Below, piece by piece: positions 49,002 to 60,755 of a stretch of 64,000 bases of DNA. The translations under genes and the position numbers were made by a program. The notes beneath the pieces are model-generated. The model was not told the DNA's origin, ran no database searches, and saw only the letters and a program-made list of their open reading frames with translations. Source of the DNA: Cinclus cinclus (Eukaryota > Chordata > Aves > Passeriformes > Cinclidae); contig NC_085050.1 in assembly GCF_963662255.1 (NCBI RefSeq), forward strand, positions 19,591,662 through 19,655,661. Direction: 5' to 3'. Within the stretch, counting starts at the first letter, position 1; the number at the start of each line of letters is the position of its first letter.

Positions 49002-51880
49002 CCCCAAAACCAAATATAAATTAAAAGTCCTCATCAAATAGTCTTCCATGATCACAAAAAATACCTATAAACATGAAGAAAAATTTCTCCAGAAAGACAG
49101 GATTTTTCTTCACAGAAAAAAAACTACCTACCATATAAGTAAACTGAGCTTATCAGAGCTTATCTTTTGAAAAGAAGGTTAGTGCAGCATAGCTGCCATA
49201 CACACAGCTTGCAGCACATGACAAGAAGCACAGGCTTTGCTTCCATAATCCAATGAAGCACAAGGCATGAACTAGCAGACAGCAAATTATCTAATTCTAG
49301 AATCATAGTCACATACCTCAGTCAAATATCATTCTGCCCTAGAGCTAATTAACCAGCCCAAGAAATAATATTAATTAGCCCAAATACTTCACTACACTGA
49401 ATCTCATTCCACAGCTACATCCATGGCATTATGTTTTATCTGCTTCCAGATGTACTAGTCAACTGACCTCTGGCTCATGGACATTTAGCACTATGTTCAT
49501 GGGAAAAGATGTATACCTATGGAGTTTTACTCAGGAACCCTTACTGTCTATTCAAAATGGCACTATTGAATTTAAACTCTTCTGTGTTGTCAAAAATTAC
49601 TTTTTTCTAACTCTTGATTTCTGTGTTGGTATGACACTGTACAAAGTATTAGAGCCCATGGGTGCACACAGTTACTTGCTGTCTTATTTTTATTCTTGAT
49701 TTACAAAATGTAAAAAGCTAGCAATTTTATACAAAGCAATAAAATAGGAATAATCTCTAAACCTTCCTAACAACAGGAAGAGATTGGAGGGGGAGGAGAA
49801 GGGGGATGGGATAGCCTTTTAAAGTTGAGAAAAATAAATATTTTTTCATCACTGCCATGAATGTTCATAATGTATAAAAACTACAGATTTGATTTCCAAC
49901 TCTCCTAGCTCCTCTGCAAGGTAAGACTTGTTTTGCCTAGGCTGGAATGTTCTTAGCTGCAGTACTCTTGGCAAATTTTCTAGTCATAGTTAAAGAAATT
50001 AAACAAGACTTCAGGTTTCAGCCAGATAAAATAGAAGAAGAGATAGAGTGGAAGGTCTCCTTCCGAGATTTATGTTTTGATTATTTCCAAAGTTAGTTAT
50101 TCTGGAGAAAAATGGGGCAAACACAGGAGGAATTGTACCAATCTTCATAGAAAAGAAGCAGTCAGTCAGTCAGTCAAAAGTAGGTGGAGGACATTAGTAA
50201 AAAGGTCCTTCCTAGAATTAAAATCCTATCAATTAAGTGGTCAAGCTTAGGAATAATTAATTATCCGTATTTATAGCAGTAGTAAGTTTCTGAATGTCTC
50301 CCTCTTTTCTTCATATTCCTTATCATCAGACACAAAACGGCTATCTCTGGCAAGGTCAATCTCATTTCATACAGGCTGACTCACCATCCTTCCAAATCAA
50401 ACAAGATAAATGGTGCACATTAGGGCATTATATTTATTTACATACTTTTGCATATTTATTACATTATATTCTTACTACTTGTTCATCTTTCTCTTCAGGT
50501 TTCTAATCCTGGACATTGAGTCTTAAAGTCTTCTGTTGTTCACTGGTCTGCTATTATGCAAAAGCTTACTTTTCTAAACATGTTTATATTAAGATTTCAA
50601 TAGTTGACAGTAAAACTGAATGTAAAAATAAAGAAATCAAAACCAAAATAATGAGTATAAACATTGATGAACAAAGATTTTTAAGTGATCAATTGCACAT
50701 TGCAGACAAATTTTGCATTCACAAAATTTGCAGTTTAGAATTAACACCATTTTCTCTCCATTAACTTCCTACAGCTTTGTGTCTCACATACAGGTATTAC
50801 CAATACTACTTTTATTATATTAATTCTTTAGTCTGACACAGATGTTGCAGAGATTCCAAATTAACATATTCTCAATCAATGTGTTCCAGTCTGCTGGAAG
50901 CTTCTTTGGTTATTTGATAATTTATTTTATATTTATGAAACAGAATCAAGCGTCATACTAAAATGCAATCTACATCTGTTGACTTAAAAGTATCTTTGAT
51001 ATAGGACAAAGCTATATGTAAACCTGTAAGTCAAATAACCAAATAATTTATGAAAACCTTTTACAGTATTTGTGGCAAAAAAAAAGCTTTTTTCAGCAAT
51101 TTATCTGTAAATTGTATTCCCTGCACTTATACTGGCATATTAAGTTTATTTAGATGCATGCAATTTAATCACATAGCTTTTTTAGTTATGGCATTCATGA
51201 GTACATGAAAACTGCAATTTTAAAATGGTTCAAACATTTCTTCATTGATTATCTTCTTTGTTAGTTTTATTAAAATGTTTACCCACAAAAAAAGACTAAT
51301 CAAATCACTTTTCTTGTTGGAAGGTGAAAAAAAATAAAACAAAAGCAATATTTTTTTCTCCATCAAACTTTAGAAGTTCACTCTAAGTTTGCAGTTTAAT
51401 TTTCACATGGGTATGTAGTTTGCAAACAGGGTGATGAAATACACATTTAATCTCTTTGTTAAGTACACAAGCACAAAACTTTGTTTAAGCCCACTCTTTA
51501 GAAGTTTTGTAGTCTAAATAGCCCTATATCCAGTGAAACATTGGACAGTTGATTATCTGTGTTAGTCTGTACTTCATAAGAAAAGAAATAGCAAATGCTG
51601 TATGTTTGCTGATTTCCTTTGGGAAAATCTTCTACAGGGAAGTTTTTGATCCTCCCTGTTCTCTGTGTTGTCAAATGTCCTGGCTTCACCTCAATACTTC
51701 CTTTTGCCCCAGTGTTTCAGCTCTCAGAGTTACCCTGCAGGGACCAGGAAGAGCTAGAATAGAGGCTGCTATCAAGCTATTTAAGCTCTAGATGAAAGTG
51801 ATATTTTAAGACCCATTTAAGACATCTAAGACCCATGTATGATAGTTAAGTAGAGGGTTAGGCTCAATACATTCAAACTC

Positions 51881-52133
51881 GCAGAATGACAGAATGGTTG
51901 AGATTGGAGATCTGGTCCAACCCAGGGCCACCTGGATCTCATTGCCCAGAACCATATCTAGATGGCTTTTGGTTGTCATCTCACATGAAGACTCCATAAC
52001 CTGTGTCAGTGCTCAGTCACGCTCAATAAAAAAGTGTTTCCTTATATTCAGATGGCACTTCCTGTGTTTGTTCCCATTGCCTCTGGATTTGTCACTGGAC
52101 ACCATTGGAAAGAGTTCAGCTTTTTTTGGCTAA
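51881..52133 (-). mobile_element. CR1 LINE 3' end, minus strand
   Basis: The plus strand shows the reverse complement of an old CR1 3' UTR: GCAGAATGACAGAATGGTTGAGATTGG, then CTGGTCCAACCCAGGG, TGCCCAGAACCATATCTAGATGGCTTTTG, a TTTCCTTATATTCAGATGGCACTTCCTGTG block and CATTGCCTCTGGATTTGTCACTGG. It is a 5'-truncated copy of about 250 bases. Frames of 63 and 79 codons are incidental. Confidence 0.88.
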
Positions 52134-54760
52134 TATCAAGTTAACTGGCTCCAGTGTGCATGTTTTCTGATATATGTAGGTTTAGAGTCCCATCATGAGG
52201 TTTGAGCTTTTCCCTGTTCTAACGTCAAACACGTCAGTTTGTATTTCAGCCTCACATATCCTGCATCTTCCCTCTGCACAGAAAATTTCTAATTCTCTTT
52301 TCTGATTCATTTTTAGAAAAAAAAAAAGATAAACATGTAGAAAATATTTTAAAATTATAAGCAGTACAATAAATTGGAGCAAGCAGTACTTCAAAACTGT
52401 GAAATGGCATTATCTGCAGTATAATTTATTGTTGCATGAATGAACTTTGGCTTAAAAGTGTGTTCTGAAAGGGAAGCTAACACTATTTATTAAGTATTCG
52501 ACTGACTATGAGAGTTACAGAGAAGCAAAATCTGTGTGTTCAATAATTTCCCATTTTCAGGAGGTTAAAACACTTGCAAATAGCATTTCCCTCTATATTT
52601 CCTGATTTTTTTTTAAATTATTCTCCTTTAGCTAAGAAGCTCAAGAGTGTTTTCCTTCCTTTGTATCTTGTTCCTACATTAATACCACCCCCTTCATTTC
52701 TTTCCCTCCCTTTTGGAGAGGGAAGCAAAATGGAAATAGTTAACAGAGCCTTAGAAAACTAAAGCAAAAACGGACATTTGAGACTTTTGAGAGGAATTGA
52801 TAGAGTAGCTTTCTTAGGTCAGTGAACCTGTCTTACAGTAAGCTTCATGCATTCAGGATCTTTTACCTTTTCTAGGATTTGACTGGTGGCTACTTTTTCG
52901 TCTACACAGAGGGACAGTCATGACTCAAGCTGTGATCCAAAGTTTGTTAGCAAGTAGAAGTAAGTAGCAGCACTGCCTTCAAATTTGAAGCAAGCCAAAG
53001 ACATTTTGTTGTAGATATAAATAATTTCAAAAATCTTCGAGACTGAGCACTGGTTAAGTTATAAGTCTTTAGTCAGGAAGAATAGATTATTCCACTGATC
53101 TTTGGCTCATGAGATCTCCTTCATAATAAAAAATTCTACCATGACAATGAACTAAATCAAAATTGTAGATATTTCTTCAGTGAGAAAGAACTATATAAAT
53201 GAGCATCCTGGAATATTGTGTTTTAATTAAATTCTTTTAATTTGGCATTTTAAATAAAACATCCAAGATATAATATAAATGAACATGCATACTAATGAAA
53301 ATTCAATGGAATGTAAGAACATTTTATTACATGGTCATGTGGGCTTTTTCTATTTGGAAAAAATAAAATCTTATTCCATACTGAAAAAAAAAAAAACAAC
53401 CCTGGATTCTGAAGACAAAAAGCAATGTATTTTACTTGTAAATTTCCAGTTCATTTTAATAAACGTGTATTACTTTCTAGAATACTCCAGTGGTTTTGTG
53501 TTTGAGGAATATATCCAGAAGAATATGTATCTGACAAAACATTGATAAGGAGGAATATTTAACTGCAAATATTACAGTTTTTTAAGTCAATAACTCTGCA
53601 ACTTCCAGAATATTTTAGACACTGTGGAGACAGTGTTTACTTCTGAGGGTTTGTAGTCTACAGTTAAATCAGATAAAATGTATAAATTATACGTACATAA
53701 AGGATCAAAGGAAATGTGTAGATTGACATATTTTTCATGTTTTATGAAACAGGGTTTTCAAATATGCTAAATGCCGAGACTTTCACAAGAAGTTGTATGA
53801 ACTTCAAATACATAATAATGCAACAATAAACTTTTTTCTTCTGATTTTTTCCATTATTTTTTCTTCCTTAAATACACATTTAGAGAAGTTAGTTCTATTT
53901 TCCTCCAAATTTAAAAATATTTAAACCACGCAAAAATTATGAAAAAATTATCAATAAATTGTTCAAAACAGTTCCTTTTTTTCCTCTTGTTTTTGAATTT
54001 TGTTTTCTTTATGGGATCTAGTATTAAACATTCTCCAAAACATCCAGCTTTCATTATGTGAGTTACCATCAGTATCCATCTATTTTACTTACTTTTATTA
54101 ATTCACTTCAGCAAAACAATCAGAACCAGATACCCAGAAATAAATATAAGACTTGAAAAGTAGTTTCTTTCTTCATAGAAAAGTTGGAGTTTCAGATAAA
54201 TGAAGAACCATCAATGAAGTCCTTAGTCATCCTTTCATGGATTCTAGGTGTCACAGAATCCTAGATATTTCACAAAATAGTTGGAAGAAGTGTTACCAAG
54301 CAATACTCAAGATCAGCCTGCTTTTGTTTGAATACTTAGACAGTTGATTGTAAACATCTATAATATTGGATCTACTGTGTTTGATAACTAGCTATATTAA
54401 ACCCTCCTATTTCATTTTGGAAGAGTCAGTGTGTGTTAAAATAGATGCACAAGACAGCTTACACCCATTCTACTTCCAGTAGTGCATTACATTTTGCCAT
54501 AAATACATCTCTGAGAGCTGAAAACGATGCTTCTCTAAAGGTAAGAGATACACATGACAGCTGCAGTATATGACAGAAAAATAAGTTACCTTTATTATTA
54601 TATAGAAAAAATAAGCTACCTAAATGAATCCTTTATTTAAAATATAAAGGAGTTTTTACCTATGGTTAAAAAATGGGGGGGGGGGGAAAGCAAACAAACT
54701 CAAAAGGGACTATTTTTAGCTGTTTGTGGGGAGCCAATTGAATCCTGACTTTTATCTCAA
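52134..54760. other. AT-rich intergenic DNA, nothing recognised
   Basis: No gene or clear transposon. Contains a G12 run at 54675-54686 and an A-rich run near 53384-53395. A possible CR1 tail word near 54252 is too short to call. Confidence 0.55.
54675..54686 (+). repeat. G12 homopolymer
   Basis: Twelve consecutive G residues in AT-rich surroundings, flanked by AAAAAAT and AAAGC. Confidence 0.95.
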
Positions 54761-54959
54761 CATTGCTTGAAATTACCAGAGGTATGTGGGTGAGAGGCTG
54801 CACAAGTGCTACTTGCAGGAGGTAGCTTGGAGAAGACAGAGGAAAGCTCTGTCTCTAGGGAGATTTCTCCTGACAGCCATTTCATGTAACAGGCAGTTGG
54901 GAGGAGGCCACTGAGGATGCTGTGCCCTTTAGAAACCCTCACCAGTCAGGTGGCAAAAG

Positions 54960-55695
54960 GTCTCCACAAATGGACTGCAGTTGGATGTTCGACTGTGCCA
55001 AAGGTCTCCTGTCAGCGAGCAGACCTCGGGAGGAACTGGGGCTGTAAGAAGTAACTGTGTCACAGGCGAGGAGGCTCTAGCCAGCTTTTTGCTTCTGCCC
55101 TTGCTGGAAGTTGGCTGTGCTTGCCCTTGCTTGCTCGATCTCCCTCTTGCTGTCTGGACACCTGCTGACCACCCAGCTTGTCTCCTGCCCTAACACTTTG
55201 TCTCCCTCGCCTGCTCCTGCCATTGCGCTTCCTGCCTCCCTGCGTTGCTGTCAGATGCCCTACCTGCTCCATCCCTGCCTACCTCATTCCTGCCTGAACC
55301 ACCTGCTTTCCACCCTGCCCTGCCGATCCAGCCCGCCATGGGGATCCCAGTGCAGGGCCCTGCACGTCCTGCCCAAGAGCCCACTCGTGGTGTCCGGCCT
55401 CCCATCACCGTGGGAGCTGTGCACGCACGCCCCGCTGCTTGGACATCCGCGGAAATCCCCAAATGCCTGGTGGTAATGCCTGCTTTTCCCCTCTGTCGCC
55501 TCTCTTTCTCTCCTCCCCCATTCTTCTTTCCTTTTCCTTCCTCCTTTTCTGCCTTTCCTGTTCTTCTTTAGTAGGGCAATGCCCTTTTCATTACCAGTAA
55601 ATGGTTCTCAGATATAATATTTTCCTCGTTCTGTCCTAGATAATCCATTTTAAAAGAACCCCCTGCAGTTCCCTGGAGCGGAATGGATATTATTT
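54960..55695 (+). other. GC- and pyrimidine-rich block, possible retroviral or CpG-rich element
   Basis: This is the most GC-rich stretch in the window, with repeated CCTGC/CTTGC/CCTCC words and about twenty CpG sites between roughly 55000 and 55455. A polypyrimidine run follows (about 55490-55570), then TAGTAGGGCAATGCCCTTTTC and a return to AT-rich DNA after about 55690. Frames of 70-121 codons on both strands overlap each other and match no domain I know. Possibilities are an LTR/leader of an unrecognised ERV, a weak CpG island at a noncoding transcript start, or another young insertion. The strand call is tentative. Confidence 0.35.
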
Positions 55696-56250
55696 CAGCC
55701 AGTTTCAGTTTAAAAAGGATAGTGGTGACATTGAAAAGGGTTTATAAACATGAACTCCCTCAACTTATTATTTTGCTGGCTTCTGACCCTTCTGATCTTT
55801 AGAGATTTTCCAAATCCTCAATTTAATTAGAAAAGAAGTTCCTTCAATCACCATGTCAGTTGTCAGTTAGAATCAGCAAATATGATTTAACTGTCTTTAT
55901 AGCTTTCATGACCAGTGGACACCTTTCTAAAGGAAGTGCAGTTATATGCTGTGTTAATCCATAACACAGCAATATCATAGCAAAAGGAATGCCATAAAAC
56001 TATGAGCTCTGAAACTTTACTTAAAATATTCAGACTGAATTACCTTCATTCCAAGGCTTGCAAGAAAACACTTCACTGTGCTCCTGATAATGGTCTGTGT
56101 AATTTCTTTCTTAAAAGAAAAAAAAAAGAATGGAAACAAATGACAAATACAACTGTATTTCTAATGTGCTGTAGTAACTACCTGTTATTTTTCTTTTAGC
56201 CCTAAAAATTTTTAAGCCTTTGTAGAATTTAACATCTCTTCCCTACTTCA
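55696..56250. other. AT-rich spacer, nothing recognised
   Basis: No gene or repeat recognised between the GC-rich block and the first CR1 piece of the cluster. Confidence 0.55.
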
Positions 56251-56525
56251 TAGAATTGCAGTCACTCAGATTGGAAGGGATTTCAGAAGGTCATCTGGTC
56301 AGTTCCCTGCTGAATTAAGGTCACATAGAGCAGGTTTCCCAGGACCATCTCCAGGTGGTCTTTGAATGTCATCAAGGTGGAAACTGCACAGAGTCTTTGG
56401 GGAACATTTTCCAGTGTTCTCAACAGAAGGGTGCTTTTCCCTGTTCAAAGAGAATTCCTTCAAATTTGGTTTGTGGCCATGGCGTCTTATGTTATTAAAT
56501 GCCACTGAAAAGTCTAGTTCCATAT
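56251..56525 (-). mobile_element. CR1 LINE 3' end, minus strand
   Basis: The reverse complement of a CR1 3' UTR starts with CATAGAATTGCAGTCACTCAG and continues through GATTGGAAGGGATTTCAGAAGGTCATCTGGTC, GAGCAGGTTTCCCAGGACCATCTCCAGGTGGTCTTTGAATGTC, TTTTCCAGTG and CACTGAAAAGTCTAGTTCC. It is about 275 bases, 5'-truncated and diverged. Confidence 0.85.
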
Positions 56526-56644
56526 TCTTTAATCTCTTGTTTCTATTAAAAGAAAAAATGTATTAGAAATAAAAGTTACAGATCAGAATAGTTTCTAAGA
56601 CCAATAACAGTTCATACAGTAGATATTATTAAAACTCTTTATAT

Positions 56645-57190
56645 ACAGACTTGATGAGAGGACAGCAAGGCAGATTGAGAACTGTCTGAACTGCAGATCC
56701 CAGAGGGTCATAATCAGCGTCACAGGATCTAGCTGGTGGCCTGTCATGAGCAGTGTCCCTCAAGGCTCAGTACAGGGCCCAGTATTGTCAAATTTACCCA
56801 TCAATGACTTGATGAAGGTCCAGATGCCTCCTCAGCAAGTTCATGGATGACAGAACACTGGGAGAAGCTTTAGACTCTTCCCCCTGAGTGTTGTGCAGCC
56901 CTTCAGAAAGACCTGGGCAGGTTGGAGAGATGGGCACAGAAGACTTGTCTGCAATTCAGTAAAGGTCAATGAAGGGTCCTGCACCTGGGTAAGAGTAACC
57001 CCATGCACCAGCACAGGCTGGGGCTGACCTGCTGGAAAGCAGCTCTGTGGAAAAAGACCTGGGGGTCCTGGTGGGAAACAAGGTGTGCATGAGTCTGCAG
57101 TGCCCTTGTGGCCAAGAAGTCCAATTGTATCCTGGGCTGCATATGAAAGAGCAGTGCCAGCAGGTCAAGGGATCTGATCTGTTCCAAGTG
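56645..57190 (+). mobile_element. CR1 LINE ORF2 internal fragment (RT C-terminal region)
   Basis: Sense-strand CR1 sequence covers the region around the second catalytic box and beyond: GTCCCTCAAGGCTCAGTACAGGGCCCAGTATTG (the VPQGS block, about 56755), AGCAAGTTCATGGATGACAG (the SKFxDD block, about 56835), CAGAAAGACCTGGGCAGGTTGGAGAGATGGG (about 56905) and GAAAAAGACCTGGGGGTCCTGGTGG (about 57050). Frame changes break it. It lacks both element ends and has no coding ability. Confidence 0.88.
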
Positions 57191-57934
57191 GAAAATTCCA
57201 TTTCAGAAAACAATTAAAGAGAGAGGAGAGAAACTCTGACATTCTTGCATTTCAAACTGCTATCCAGTGTTTTCTATTGTGTGGAAAACTGCAAAAAATG
57301 TGTTTTTTAAGAAGGAATTATCTTAAAACTCTATTTATCCATTCATTCATTAGTAATGTTACTTAAACATCAAGACACTGATAAAGTTAGAAAAATAAAA
57401 TTTCTGCTTTTTTTCATGGCATGTTAATCCCTAGCTTCTAGTTTTGTCTAATGAAAGAGAAACTGAGTATATGACTATGCAAATAGAAAATATTGACTAT
57501 ATTGAACTCTAAGGAAAAACTACAATGATCACACTGCTTATCCTAAATGTTTCCATTGTTTACTTATGACAATGTAATCTTATATGCATTGAAGAAAACA
57601 TATACATTTGATCCTCCGAAAAAATATATAGGATATAAGGATCTTGTCCTTGTCTTTCAGTCAGAAGCCCACCCTGCACTAAGTAGTTAATCAATTAATT
57701 AAAACTGTTAATCCTAAACCAAAGACAAAGGTTAAAATAAATCAGTTTAGGTTGTTTCTGGATGTTTTTGTGTGCTCATGTTTCTGAAAAAGACATCAAA
57801 CACTGAACAAAATGTAAGGTAAATTTTCATGTTAAATTGTTTCCTTAAATTTCAAAGTTTGATGAATCAAAATACTGTGTAAAAACTGAAACCTGCAAGG
57901 TTTTAAAAATTATACAATAAAAAAATGAGGAAAA
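57191..57934. other. AT-rich spacer between CR1 pieces
   Basis: No gene or repeat recognised; contains an octamer ATGCAAAT at 57477-57484 without a clear partner site. Confidence 0.55.
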
Positions 57935-58218
57935 TAAATGGCAAGGTAATGTAGTGATAGCACAAGGGATCATGACTTTAAACTGAAAGAAGGTAGGTTT
58001 AGATATTAAGACAAAATTCTTCACCGTGAGGGTGGTGATGCACTGGAACAAGTTGCCCAGAGAAGTTGTGGATGCCCCTGTTCCTGGAAGTGATTAAGGC
58101 CAAGTTGGATGGGGCTTTGAGCAGCCTGGTATAGTGGTAGATGTTCCTGCTTCTGACAGGAGGGCTGGTACTAGATGATTTTTATGGTTCGAACCCAAAC
58201 ATTTGTATGATTCTACAA
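57935..58218 (+). mobile_element. CR1 LINE 3' end
   Basis: The standard CR1 3' segment in sense orientation: GACTTTAAACTGAAAGAAGGTAGGTTTAGATATTAAGACAAAATTCTTCACCGTGAGGGTGGTGATGCACTGGAACAAGTTGCCCAGAGAAG, then GATGGGGCTTTGAGCAGCCTGGT and the terminal ATGATTCTAC remnant near 58208. 5'-truncated. An ERV-type fragment begins about ten bases further on. Confidence 0.92.
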
Positions 58219-58227
58219 CTGTTATAT

Positions 58228-58465
58228 GAACATTCTTTTGATCACTTCAGGTCAGCTGTCTTAGCTATGCCTCCTCCCAGCTTTTTGTGCCCTTCCTTGA
58301 TGGCAGAGCACGGAAAAATGCCAAGTCCTTAACTTAGGTTAAGCATTAGTTAGCAAGAACCAACACATCAGTGAGCTATCAAAATTATCCTCACACTGAA
58401 TATAAAGTACAGCAGTGTACCAGAATACGAACTCTATCCCAGACTGAGCCAGGCCACAGAGACAT
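58228..58465 (+). mobile_element. Endogenous retrovirus-derived fragment (LTR-type)
   Basis: Homologous to 33415-33690 and starting at the same point of the unit: TTTTGATCACTTCAGGTCAGCTG, then CTCCTCCCAGCTTTTTGTGC, TAAGCATTAGTTAGCAAGAACCAACACATCAGTGAGCTATCAAAATTATCCTCACACTGAATATAAAGTACAGCA and AACTCTATCCCAG. No ends typical of an intact LTR are seen and no coding capacity remains. Confidence 0.65.
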
Positions 58466-59042
58466 AAAAAAACCTGTCCGTATCAAAAGTAAATCCACCT
58501 CACTGGCTCTACTCTTAGTCTTTGCTTGTACAACTGACTACAATTGCAGAATATATGTCTCCTAAAATAATGTATTTTCTTCATATGTCTGTTAAGTTTT
58601 ACCACTAGTAAGACCATTACATTTTTTCATTCACAGAATTCTCTTTATTGTATTTCTTTTGTCCTGTTTTCCAATAACCACTTTGAGCCAGGGTGTGTCA
58701 CAGAGATCAAGTTCCAAGCTCATAGTGGTCAAAAAACATTGCAAGATTCTTGCAACATATAGGGCACAACAAAATAGTCCCAGCTGGCGCCTGTGAACCC
58801 AGATGAAATTCTGATGCTTGAAACAGCTTCTTCAGCCACAATTAAAGACTATTGGAAGGGCAATGGAAGGCAACTGAAATTGAAAGGAAAAGATTTTACT
58901 AAGAAGCCTTTCAGCTCAGATGAAAAGACAAAGAAATTGAGATGCATGTGAGAAATTGAACAAGAACCTTGGAAAGAGAGAATTTGAGACCAGAAAAAAT
59001 AATTGAAGGAAAAGACTGATACGCTAGGTAAAATAATATATT

Positions 59043-59054
59043 GGGGGGGGGGGG
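59043..59054 (+). repeat. G12 homopolymer
   Basis: Twelve consecutive G residues flanked by AATATATT and AAATC. Confidence 0.95.
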
Positions 59055-60087
59055 AAATCAATCCTTAAATGGCAGAGGGGCAGTGAAATGGGAAACAACT
59101 TTATATGGGCGACAAGCATTTTGGGATGAAATATAAAGGAGAATCTGCTTCATTCACTTTTAGTATGGGATTTTGGGTTGCATACATTTTCTGCAATAAG
59201 AACAATGTGTTTCAGTGTTGTGAGATGTGCTACCTGTCAGAACATTTAGTACCATATTAGTTGCCAAGGGAACGACACCTTTCTCTGAAGCACATTCTGA
59301 GTCTGGCTTTCCCTTTTGGAGTTATACCCCTGTGGTGTGCAAATAAATGTGACCAAGTTATGCATGAGGAGTCTGAATTTGATGAACCATAGCAAACATT
59401 AAATTGCCTGCATTTTGTTCTTCTATAGTATAATTTCCAGAAGACTATTGTCACAATGATTAGTTTTTCATTACTACAGCTCAAAAAAATGTAATTAGAA
59501 ATAAAAACTCAAATGTTCTCATAGCCATGAAGGCCTATTACCACTTCATTATATCTGAAAGCTAAATGACAGTGCGACTGAATTGTTTGTTATTCATATA
59601 ACCACTGGAATATTCAAGAGCCACAAACACATTCTTATATACATATAATGCACTGCAAGAGCTCACTGGTATACAGCATATGTGTTAAAACCTGGCATAT
59701 CAATATGACTCAGCATTATGTCATGCATTAGTTAATTCTTAACCCTCTCACTGACTACTGAGCTACAGAGTTCCTGCACTCTTTCACTTCTCCCTCATTT
59801 TTTGTTTCCCTTTAATTGTTGTCTTTCTCTGTATTTGTGCTTTCACTTGTCTCGTTTACCAATTATGTTGCCATCTTTTCTTATGGGGGTTTCTTTTCAC
59901 CAGACATTTGCATATAGTCTCATAGATTTTAACTCCAACCAACCTGGGGTATAGATAAACCCCTATCTAAAGGTGCCGTAGCACAAACTGATGGGTGTTA
60001 AACAATTAGAAGCAGGGAAAACACACAGAGCTGCTGCTCAGTGGAATTAATCTAGAAGAAAATATTAAGTGTGAACCTTATTCTCAG

Positions 60088-60143
60088 TGCCCTGTTTCCA
60101 GCCATGCCCTGTTTCCAGCCAATGACAAGTGCTCTGTTTCCAG
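60088..60143. repeat. 17-bp tandem repeat, two perfect and one diverged unit
   Basis: TGCCCTGTTTCCAGCCA occurs at 60088-60104 and 60105-60121; a diverged TGCTCTGTTTCCAGCA unit follows at about 60130. Confidence 0.9.
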
Positions 60144-60730
60144 CAGAGAACATGCCACAAAACCATATGATCTTCAAGTTCTTAAATGCCAAAGAAAGCT
60201 AAACACTAACATAATTCTTTAAAAAAACCCATATGGTGTCATTTTGATGATTGGGCCAAATTTTATAAAATTGGTCCCAGTGGAATTTCTCCTAAGAAAA
60301 TAACAATTTTTATTTGAGAAGGACACACAATTGTAAAACATATCCTTCTCTGTAGTTTTCAGATCTTGATTGTTTCCTCAGAAAAGATCTGAGGAAGCAG
60401 GTAAGAATAAACTGATACTTTTTTCATTTGTTTTTGACAAAATTAAGAGATAATTTTCCAATCTTGTTTATGATGAAAATTGCAGGGAATTCATCTGTTT
60501 TGTCCTTGAAAAGAAATCAGTGGTATTGTTATAATTTATTAACATTTGATAAGTCTACAATAACTGCAAATCACACCAATTTACTATGTGTTTATAATGA
60601 CTGAGACACTAAGGTTATTTATGATTTTTTTATCACAGATTATTTAAAGTTACATGACACAGTGTGTTATTTGGTAAACTATAATACAAATGACAGACTA
60701 TTAAACTGTAGGAAACAGACTTTTTTTGCT

Positions 60731-60755
60731 CACCCCCACCCCCCCCCCCCCGCCC
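60731..60755. repeat. C-rich homopolymer run
   Basis: CACCCCCA followed by thirteen consecutive C residues and CGCCC. On the minus strand this is a G-rich run. Confidence 0.95.

Larger units (their letters stand above)
46471..51880. other. AT-rich intergenic DNA with simple repeats
   Basis: No gene supported; frames of 60-90 codons have no recognisable domain. Contains a C-rich patch at about 46450-46475, the TTTTTC array (47525-47645), a 28-base poly(A) run (48974-49001) and a (CAGT)4 run near 50161. Confidence 0.55.

Noticed and set aside
54250..54300. CACAGAATCCTAGATATTTC resembling a CR1 3' tail on the minus strand
   Set aside because: Only the first few bases resemble CR1; the continuation does not.
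55111..55571. Pro/Cys-rich frames on both strands (90-121 codons)
   Set aside because: Overlapping frames in several phases reflect the low stop frequency of GC-rich sequence; no domain recognised.
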